Part shown: piece after piece, positions 58,153 through 64,000 of the stretch | How positions within the stretch are numbered: the stretch's first letter is position 1 | Layout: each line of letters starts with the position of its first letter | Assembly: GCF_018861025.1 (NCBI RefSeq) | Contig: NZ_JAHKQH010000009.1 | Coordinates: forward strand, 1-64,000 | DNA from: Psychrosphaera sp. B3R10 | Lineage (GTDB): Bacteria; Pseudomonadota; Gammaproteobacteria; Enterobacterales; Alteromonadaceae | Length of the DNA stretch: 64,000 nt | Direction: 5' to 3' | The notes under the pieces: model-generated | What the model was told of the DNA's origin: nothing | Seen by the model: only the letters and a program-made list of their open reading frames with translations | Databases searched by the model: none | Position numbers and translations under genes: made by a program

Positions 58153-58190
58153 CAATAAAAAAGGCGATAGTGTGACAGCCATCGCCTTAA
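58153..58190 (-). terminator. Orphan minus-strand terminator
   Basis: AAGGCGAT (58161-58168) pairs with ATCGCCTT (58181-58188). On the minus strand a run of six T follows. No annotated gene ends here on this strand, so an unannotated transcript from the 58.2-58.8 kb region is implied. Confidence 0.7.
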
Positions 58191-58582
58191 ATTTATATCA
58201 GTCGCCAAAAATATATTGGCACCTCTCCTATTTTACTTCGATAATCCTTCCGAACGCACGACACCTTGTCTCGTCACTAGATAAATTTTCCGTATTCTTT
58301 TTATTTAATGTCCATATATGTTTTTATTTTTTATCGGTCATCATGACACTTTATTCAATCTTCCGTGTGAACTCACCTGAGTTATTGTTAGCAATCACCA
58401 CTGTGACTTCCTTGAAACTTATCCGTTTTTTTATTCGCTGCGTGGCAACGGGGATTAATTTACTCCTATCCCAAAAACTCTCAACCTTTAATTAACATTT
58501 TTTTACATTTATTTAATGAACCAATTAACTTATCTATACATTTCAACGGATTGAGCTATTCTCGGTATATTTTTTGGGACTT

Positions 58583-58610
58583 ATCTCATAGTAAAATTGA
58601 GATATATCTC
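58583..58610. repeat. Clustered ATCTCA/TGAGAT inverted half-sites
   Basis: ATCTCA (58583-58588) is inverted as TGAGAT (58598-58603), which itself overlaps the palindrome GAGATATATCTC (58599-58610). Three half-sites in 28 bp of gene-free DNA look like a regulator binding site. Confidence 0.45.
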
Positions 58611-58770
58611 ACAAATATTCCACTAATTTTTCCTATTTTGCCCCATATTGGTGGGATATGCTGATTTTAGAATGAAATTTTATTCCAATATACCGGTCTA
58701 ATACTGCTTCACGTAATAAAAATGCCATTATGACCATTTCGTATATATAGTTCATTAGTTATTAAACATA

Positions 58771-58798
58771 AAAAAAGCGCCTAAGAGGCGCCTTTTCT
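58771..58798 (-). terminator. Terminator of the cytochrome c4 gene
   Basis: GCGCCT (58777-58782) pairs with AGGCGC (58786-58791), loop AAG. On the minus strand it is followed by six T. Confidence 0.8.
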
Positions 58799-58836
58799 TT
58801 AATCAGTTTTATACTGATTAAGCTTAAATACAATGA

Positions 58837-59463
58837 CTAGTGAAGACCAGACAAGTACTTAGATAATATTTCAATATCTTTGTCTGTTAATTTCACAGCG
58901 ATATCTTGCATCATGCCATTCATGTCATTCTTACGATCACCAGAACGGAATTTTTCTAGCTGTAACTTAAGGTATTCAGGGTGCTGAAACGATACTTTAG
59001 GAAAGCCCGCTAAGCTTTGACCAACACCACGTGGTCCATGACATGCGATACATGCCGGAATACCGCGTTCCATATCACCACCGCGATATAATGACTCGCC
59101 TTCTTCAACAACATTTTCTGGTGTAGAACCCGACTTAGTTGTTTGATTTGAAAAATAAACGGCAAGATCTTTCATGTCTTGATCATTTAAAGGCATGGCC
59201 ATACCACTCATCGCGACATCGTAGCGACCTTGCTTGCCGCCGGTTTCCATTCCTAATTTAAATTCTTTTAGCTGTTTATAAATATAATCAGCATGTTGTC
59301 CTGCTATCTTTGGATACATTGCCAAAGTGCTGTTACCATCTGGTCCATGACATGCGCCACAGGTAACTGACTTAGTTTTCCCTGCTTCAGCGTCGCCGGT
59401 TACAGCATTGGCAGAACTGATGAGTCCGAAAAGCAAAGTGAGTGATAATGCGATATTTCTCAT
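58837..59463 (-). CDS. Diheme cytochrome c4
   Basis: This periplasmic electron carrier has two c-type heme domains: CGACHGPDGNS in the N-terminal half and CIACHGPRGVG in the C-terminal half, each with a Met ligand region (MSGMAMPLND, MNGMMQDIAV). The signal peptide ALSLTLLFGLISSANA precedes the mature protein; total 208 residues, as typical for cytochrome c4 that feeds terminal oxidases. Its position next to engB and polA is conserved in marine gammaproteobacteria. Confidence 0.95.
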   Translation of the reverse strand: MRNIALSLTLLFGLISSANAVTGDAEAGKTKSVTCGACHGPDGNSTLAMYPKIAGQHADYIYKQLKEFKLGMETGGKQGRYDVAMSGMAMPLNDQDMKDLAVYFSNQTTKSGSTPENVVEEGESLYRGGDMERGIPACIACHGPRGVGQSLAGFPKVSFQHPEYLKLQLEKFRSGDRKNDMNGMMQDIAVKLTDKDIEILSKYLSGLH

Positions 59464-59639
59464 ATTTTATTCTCTGTTTTAAAGTTATCTCATTTCCTTT
59501 GGCTATGAAGCAGTTCACGCAAAGAGTATAATTAACGTATTCTACACCAAATGTCACAATGTGGAAGATTCTTAAGACGGTTATTTTAGGCCAAGTCTTT
59601 GAATTTCTGACATTCGGCTAAATTAATCGAGGAATTTTT

Positions 59640-60305
59640 GTGTCACGATCTATTATTAACTACAGAAAGGCGGCGTTTTTAACGTCTGCACCGGATATTT
59701 CGAAACTGCCAGCCGATCAAGGATACGAAGTTGCCTTTGCTGGACGTTCGAACGCCGGTAAGTCTAGTTCACTCAATACACTTACCGAACAAACAGGATT
59801 GGCTCGTACCAGTAAAACACCTGGCCGAACACAATTAATCAATGTTTTTTCTTTGGACGCGCCTGACCGTCGTTTAGTCGACTTACCTGGTTACGGCTAT
59901 GCAAAAGTACCATTGGAGATGAAATTAAAGTGGCAACGCTCACTTTCAGAATACCTAGAAAAAAGAACCTGCCTTAAAGGGTTGGTGGTATTAATGGATA
60001 TTCGTCATCCGATGAAAGAACTCGATCAAGATTTAATTCATTGGGCGGTTCATAGTCAATTATCTGTGTTAGTTCTGTTAACTAAAGCCGACAAATTTAA
60101 GTCGGGTAAACAAAAAGGCGAATTGCTTAAAATTCGCGAAGCATCGTTGGCATTCCAAGGAGACGTGACTGTTGAGTTGTTTTCATCTTTGAAAAAACAA
60201 GGTATCCCGCAGTTATCTAAAAAATTAGATGAATGGTTATCTGCAGACGAATTACTTGGCGACAAAATTGCTGATAAAAAAGCCGAGCAAAACACCAATA
60301 AATAG
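59640..60305 (+). CDS. engB: Ribosome biogenesis GTPase EngB (YihA/YsxC)
   Basis: This essential GTPase acts in large ribosomal subunit assembly. The 221-residue protein shows G1 [10 protein letters not shown]2 region [15 protein letters not shown]3 [10 protein letters not shown]4 TKADK. It starts at GTG 59640 preceded by GAGGAA. The 3' end has a Lys-rich tail ([15 protein letters not shown]) and a strong terminator follows. It is divergent from cytochrome c4 and convergent with spf/polA, as in E. coli. Confidence 0.96.
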   Translation: MSRSIINYRKAAFLTSAPDISKLPADQGYEVAFAGRSNAGKSSSLNTLTEQTGLARTSKTPGRTQLINVFSLDAPDRRLVDLPGYGYAKVPLEMKLKWQRSLSEYLEKRTCLKGLVVLMDIRHPMKELDQDLIHWAVHSQLSVLVLLTKADKFKSGKQKGELLKIREASLAFQGDVTVELFSSLKKQGIPQLSKKLDEWLSADELLGDKIADKKAEQNTNK

Positions 60306-60340
60306 TAATTTTGATCTTATTAGCTAGTTAAGTCAGTTTC

Positions 60341-60369
60341 TAAAGCGCCTACGTTGGCGCTTTTTTTTA
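60341..60369 (+). terminator. Terminator of engB
   Basis: AAAGCGCC (60342-60349) pairs with GGCGCTTT (60356-60363), followed by a T-run. Confidence 0.93.
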
Positions 60370-60686
60370 TATTGAGTTTCAACCAAGCGTTATATCACCA
60401 ATAACAATCCCACTTAATATAGTTAAGTCAATTGGCTGCACATTGAGATTGAACAAAATTAGAACGAGAATTGAAATGCAAAAATTGCCTAAACCCACGC
60501 TAGCTTGTGGTGCAGCGTGGCAGGTTGAAGCCTAAAGGATAATAAGTATCGAGCGGAAAATTTGTAGTTCAAAGTAATTGAGAGATCAGATTACACTTAC
60601 CTTCTTGTAAAGTGATTAAAAAACGCCCTTCAAATGTAGTTAAATAACATAACTGTCGGTAAAAACCGTAAAACTTTATTTTTGGC

Positions 60687-60783
60687 AAAAAAAAACCGAT
60701 GCTTTTGGCACCGGTCATAGCAATAAGGGGAGAGGCTATAAAAATTCTCGTCAATATCAACAGGGTCTGCTCAAAGAGCGACT
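60687..60783 (-). ncRNA. Candidate small regulatory RNA between engB and spf
   Basis: On the minus strand a promoter-like pair (TTTACT 60817-60812, 16-nt spacer, TATTAT 60795-60790) precedes a possible start near 60783. The predicted ~97-nt RNA has a 5' hairpin (GTCGCTC-TTT-GAGCAGAC), a long unstructured A/U-rich middle with a CCTCTCCCC segment that could pair with ribosome-binding sites, and a terminator stem ACCGGTGC/GCATCGGT with nine U. This is the layout of an Hfq-dependent sRNA. No protein-coding frame of note. In Vibrionaceae a second sRNA is reported near spf (VSsrna24, from memory); whether this is related is unknown. Confidence 0.55.
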
Positions 60784-60944
60784 GTAGCTATAATAGCGTT
60801 TTCAAATAAAAAGTAAAGTCATTACTCTAAAAAACCTGAGTTTATATTACTAAATAATACATAACTATTTGATAATAAAGAAATATTAAAGATTAAATAA
60901 ATTAACTCCACGAACAAATAATACTCACCCACTAAATTTCAGAC

Positions 60945-61045
60945 AAAAAAAAGCCCCATCCAAAGGATGAGGCGGCAATTTAAGCCTATTTCATATTATG
61001 AAATAAAAGGTCTGAAAGATAGAACATCTTACGTCTGTACCCTAC
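60945..61045 (-). ncRNA. spf: Spot 42 RNA (spf)
   Basis: Read on the minus strand, the RNA begins GTAGGGTACAGA and continues through GTAAGATGTTCTATCTTTCA and GACCTTTTA, which match the conserved 5' two-thirds of E. coli Spot 42. It ends in a terminator stem CCTCATCC/GGATGGGG followed by eight T. Length ~101 nt (E. coli 109). Location between polA and engB and orientation (same strand as polA) are the conserved spf position. Spot 42 is an Hfq-dependent repressor of central-metabolism and uptake genes; in E. coli CRP-cAMP represses it. Confidence 0.95.
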
Positions 61046-61052
61046 GCCATAA

Positions 61053-61081
61053 AGCATAATATTTGCTCATTAATAAAGCAA
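61053..61081 (-). promoter_or_regulatory. Promoter of spf
   Basis: TTGCTT (61081-61076), 17-nt spacer, TATGCT (61058-61053), then 7 nt to the G that starts Spot 42. Confidence 0.75.
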
Positions 61082-61098
61082 GGGTTGTGTAATAAAAT

Positions 61099-61117
61099 TA
61101 TGTAATTTACTTACATA
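61099..61117. promoter_or_regulatory. Palindrome upstream of spf
   Basis: TATGTAA-TTTAC-TTACATA is a perfect inverted repeat centred 63 bp upstream of the Spot 42 start. It resembles a CRP half-site (TGTAA...TTACA) but with a 5-bp spacer instead of 6, so binding by CRP is doubtful. Confidence 0.45.
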
Positions 61118-61153
61118 AAATAATTCTATCTTATACCTAGGTTCAATCTTTTG

Positions 61154-63940
61154 TTAATGAGCTTGGTCCCAATTCTCGCCTATCCCTGCTTCCGCAATTA
61201 ATGGCACATTGAGTGAGGCTGCTTGTTCCATCAGGTTCACTAACGTTGACACATACATATCCAACTTACTTTCTGAAATTTCAAATACTAATTCATCGTG
61301 GACTTGCATGACCATTTTCACATCATCGGCGGCGTTTTCTTTTATCCACTGGCTAACAGAGATCATTGCCAATTTAATAATGTCAGCCGCAGTACCTTGC
61401 ATAGGCGCATTAATTGCGGCACGTTCCGCTGCTTTGCGCCTTGGTACATTACGAGCAGTAATGTCTGGTAAATAAAGTCGACGACCAAAAATGGTTTCAA
61501 CAAAGCCATTTTTCTCGGCATTTTGACGTGTGGTTTCCATATAGGTTAGTACACCAGGGAAACGCTCAAAATATTTGTCGATATAGTCTTGAGCCTCAGA
61601 ACGTTTAATATCTAACTGTTGTGCAAGACCAAACGCCGACATGCCATATATAAGTCCAAAGTTAACTGCCTTAGCCGCTCGTCGTTGGTTGTTTGTAACC
61701 TCAGCAAATGGTGTCGCAAACACTTCCGAAGCCGTGGCTCTATGAATATCCTGGTTATTCGCAAACGCATTAACCAACGATTCATCACCACTTAAATGCG
61801 CCATGATCCGCAGTTCTATTTGCGAATAATCTATCGCGACGATTTGCTTACCTTCAGGGGCAATAAATGCTTCTCTTATTCGACGACCATTGGTATTACG
61901 AATCGGAATATTTTGCAAATTAGGATCGGTTGAACTCAAGCGTCCTGTCGCGGCCACAGCTTGTTGGTATGACGTATGGACGCGCCCTGTGCTAGGCTTA
62001 ATCATCGAAGGCAGTTTGTCTGTGTATGTCGACTTAAGCTTACTTAAACCACGGTGTTCTAAAATTAGTTTCGGTAATTCATGAGTCAACGACAATTCTT
62101 GTAGTACATCTTCCGCTGTTGAAGGCGCTCCCTTAGGAGTTTTCTTAAGCGGCGTTATGCCCATTTTATCAAATAGGATCACTTGTAGTTGTTTCGTAGA
62201 CGCTAAATTAAATACTTCACCAGCAACGTCATGGGCTTTTCGTTCTAATTCTTCAAGTTTAATTGCAAATTCGCTACTAAGGCCATGCAAGTGATCAGCA
62301 TCAATTAATACGCCGCTTTGTTCCATTTGCGTTAAGACTGGCATAACCGCAAGTTCAATGTCAGCGAGAAGTTCTTTTAAGCGAGGGACTTTGTCGAATT
62401 GCTCATTAAAATAGAAAAATAAGCGCAATGTGATGTCGGCATCTTCCGCTGCATATTGTGCCGCTTTTTCTAATTCAATTTGATTAAATGTGATCTGCTT
62501 CGCGCCTTTACCGGCAATATCTTCAAAAGAGACACAGTTATGCCCTAAATATTTTAGCGCTAGGCTCCCCATATCATGACGGGTAGCCGTACTGTTAAAT
62601 ATATACGACTGCAACATAGTGTCACCTACTATGCCTGCAATATTTAGGTCGTATTTAATGAGGACATTCATATCATATTTAAGATTTTGCCCAACCTTTT
62701 TAACATTGTTGTCCATTAAAAGTGCAGATAGTGAGTCAAATACGCGTTCTAAAGATAGTTGCTCCGGCGCGTCCTCATAATCATGCGCAAGTGGCACATA
62801 AAACGCTTTGATGTCCCCTTGCCACTCATAGGCCATGGAGAAACCAACGAGTTTAGCTTCCATATAATCTAATGAGGTCGTTTCTGTATCAAACGCAATT
62901 AGGCCAACTTGATTTATTTCATCCAAACATTGCTGCCACTGCTCCAATGTAAAGATAGTTAAATATTTCTCTTGATTAATAACAACCGACTTCACTTCTT
63001 CATCGATTATTTTCGTGACATCTTGCTTGGTCTGGCCGACTGGCGGCGGGGTTGCTCCACCAGATAAAACTTCTTTTAACCATCGCTTAAATTCACATTC
63101 AGCGTAAAGCTCAGCGAGTTTTTGCTTGTCGGGTGAACCTAATGTCATAGCTTCATCTGGACAGTCGTGTTCGACATCCATCTTAATCGTGGCTAATTCG
63201 TATGATAACTGCAGTTGTTCTTTATTATCTTCCAACTTAGCGACCATGGTTTTAGAACCTCTAAAACCAAGACCAGCAACTTTATCTAAGTTTTGGTAGA
63301 TATTTTCAATACTGCCTAATCCCTGTAATAAGGCTACCGCCGTTTTATCACCAACACCTGGTATACCAGGAATATTGTCAACTTTATCTCCCATCAATGC
63401 GAGGTAGTCGATAATGAGTTCGGGCGCGACGCCAAATTTTTCAACAACCGCATCAGGGGTCAATAGGGTATTTGTCATGGTATTAATTAACGTTACTTTA
63501 TCGTTAACTAATTGCGCCATGTCTTTATCACCGGTACTTATTAAAACATCGTGTCCTAAGTCCGCTTGTTGCTGTGCAATGGTCCCAATGACATCATCGG
63601 CTTCTACGCCCGGTATTGAAACAAGAGGAATTCCCATTGCTCTGATTATTTTGTGCAACGGTTCTATTTGCGTTCTTAAGTCATCTGGCATCGGTGGACG
63701 ATTGGCTTTGTACTCAGAATACATTTCGTTTCTGAATGTTGGTCCTTTAGCATCGAAGATCATGATCATGCGATCTGGCGAATATTGACGGATCAAACTC
63801 TTTAGCATGTTTACGACGCCATAGATTGCACCTGTGGATTCGCCTTTCGAATTTGTGAGATGAGGTGGCGCATGATATGCACGAAAAAGGTACGAAGAAC
63901 CGTCGACTAGCACGAGTGGTTTATAGTCAGAAGTAGTCAT
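61154..63940 (-). CDS. polA: DNA polymerase I
   Basis: PolA removes primers and fills gaps in replication and repair. I use ATG 63940 (MTTSDYKPLVLVDGSSYLFRAYH), which has GGAA upstream; an ATG at 63955 lacks a ribosome site. Length ~928 equals E. coli PolA. Order: 5'-3' exonuclease (VEADDVIGT, STGDKDMAQL, MGDKVDNIPG), 3'-5' exonuclease with intact DEDDy residues (FDTETTS, LKYDMNVL, YAAEDADIT), and polymerase domain (TGRLSSTDPNLQNIP, DYSQIELR, RRAAKAVNFGLIYG, VHDELVFE; C-terminal GENWDQAH). Spf lies directly downstream. Confidence 0.98.
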   Translation of the reverse strand: MTTSDYKPLVLVDGSSYLFRAYHAPPHLTNSKGESTGAIYGVVNMLKSLIRQYSPDRMIMIFDAKGPTFRNEMYSEYKANRPPMPDDLRTQIEPLHKIIRAMGIPLVSIPGVEADDVIGTIAQQQADLGHDVLISTGDKDMAQLVNDKVTLINTMTNTLLTPDAVVEKFGVAPELIIDYLALMGDKVDNIPGIPGVGDKTAVALLQGLGSIENIYQNLDKVAGLGFRGSKTMVAKLEDNKEQLQLSYELATIKMDVEHDCPDEAMTLGSPDKQKLAELYAECEFKRWLKEVLSGGATPPPVGQTKQDVTKIIDEEVKSVVINQEKYLTIFTLEQWQQCLDEINQVGLIAFDTETTSLDYMEAKLVGFSMAYEWQGDIKAFYVPLAHDYEDAPEQLSLERVFDSLSALLMDNNVKKVGQNLKYDMNVLIKYDLNIAGIVGDTMLQSYIFNSTATRHDMGSLALKYLGHNCVSFEDIAGKGAKQITFNQIELEKAAQYAAEDADITLRLFFYFNEQFDKVPRLKELLADIELAVMPVLTQMEQSGVLIDADHLHGLSSEFAIKLEELERKAHDVAGEVFNLASTKQLQVILFDKMGITPLKKTPKGAPSTAEDVLQELSLTHELPKLILEHRGLSKLKSTYTDKLPSMIKPSTGRVHTSYQQAVAATGRLSSTDPNLQNIPIRNTNGRRIREAFIAPEGKQIVAIDYSQIELRIMAHLSGDESLVNAFANNQDIHRATASEVFATPFAEVTNNQRRAAKAVNFGLIYGMSAFGLAQQLDIKRSEAQDYIDKYFERFPGVLTYMETTRQNAEKNGFVETIFGRRLYLPDITARNVPRRKAAERAAINAPMQGTAADIIKLAMISVSQWIKENAADDVKMVMQVHDELVFEISESKLDMYVSTLVNLMEQAASLNVPLIAEAGIGENWDQAH

Positions 63941-64000
63941 GTGGATTGTTTCCATTAGGCGATGGATTATTTAGGGCATAAGGATGCCATAAACGTGGCA

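Larger units (their letters stand above)
57829..58836. other. Kilobase gene-free region between yihI and the cytochrome c4 gene
   Basis: No recognisable gene. Visible features are a minus-strand terminator at 58155-58190, inverted half-sites around 58583-58610, CCCA-TATTGG-TGGG at about 58641-58654, and the cytochrome c4 terminator near 58772-58800. A 45-codon minus-strand frame (about 58490-58350) has no start or family match. Confidence 0.6.

Noticed and set aside
58172-58495. 107-codon plus-strand frame in the yihI-cytochrome c4 gap
   Set aside because: Its start overlaps the terminator stem on the other strand and the product has no family resemblance or good ribosome site.
61099-61117. 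CRP site upstream of spf
   Set aside because: The half-sites resemble CRP sites but the spacer is 5 bp instead of 6; I list only a palindrome.

Overview
The window reads as chromosome of a marine gammaproteobacterium of the order Alteromonadales (Colwelliaceae/Alteromonadaceae-like). The reasons are a fairly AT-rich base composition, the gene orders metJ/metB-metL-metF, rph-pyrE, gmk-rpoZ-spoT-(ridA)-trmH-recG and yihI...engB/spf/polA, an alginate lyase, and large cadherin-type surface proteins. No rRNA or tRNA gene was recognised.

Layout. 1-988: gene-free, with five degenerate copies of a ~100-150 bp repeat. 1-5 kb: methionine operon metB-homoserine dehydrogenase-metF, divergent from metJ, with MetJ operator arrays between them. 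5-10 kb: housekeeping genes pyrE, rph, deaD and yicC. 10-18 kb: an accessory island. It holds wrecked rhuM and hipBA remnants, a SEC-C protein, an intact HipB/HipA pair, and a two-gene unit made of a NUDIX hydrolase plus an 1154-residue PLD nuclease/SF2 helicase that carries a C-terminal LexA-like S24 peptidase domain. 18-22 kb: YccF, an RNase D-like exonuclease, an HNH nuclease, a YjbR-like protein and a PL7 alginate lyase lipoprotein.

22-34 kb: one long minus-strand operon. In order it encodes a Tat-exported FecR protein, a CHASE2-class III nucleotide cyclase, a ~1990-residue cadherin-repeat protein with an N-terminal cytochrome c domain and a C-terminal sorting-type tail, an outer-membrane barrel, and a multi-CxxCH lipoprotein. 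A perfect FNR-type box lies exactly 41.5 bp upstream of a predicted start that has a good -10 element. This is my strongest candidate for an undescribed system: an oxygen-regulated surface cytochrome/adhesin.

34-40 kb: ornithine decarboxylase-type enzyme, yehS, and metR divergent from metE. 40-43 kb: a second large secreted repeat protein and a small membrane protein. 43-50 kb: gmk, rpoZ, spoT, ridA, trmH, recG. 50-56.5 kb: a two-receiver diguanylate cyclase, a TonB-dependent receptor and a CHASE-type hybrid histidine kinase, all on one strand. 56.6-64 kb: DUF2489 protein, yihI, cytochrome c4, engB, Spot 42 RNA (spf) and polA. A second, unrecognised sRNA-like unit with its own promoter and terminator lies between spf and engB.

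Methionine synthesis recurs at two loci (MetJ-controlled metB-metF, MetR-controlled metE). Second-messenger signalling recurs at three (spoT, the CHASE2 cyclase, the GGEEF protein). All calls come from reading the sequence and from memory of the families; no database search was run.
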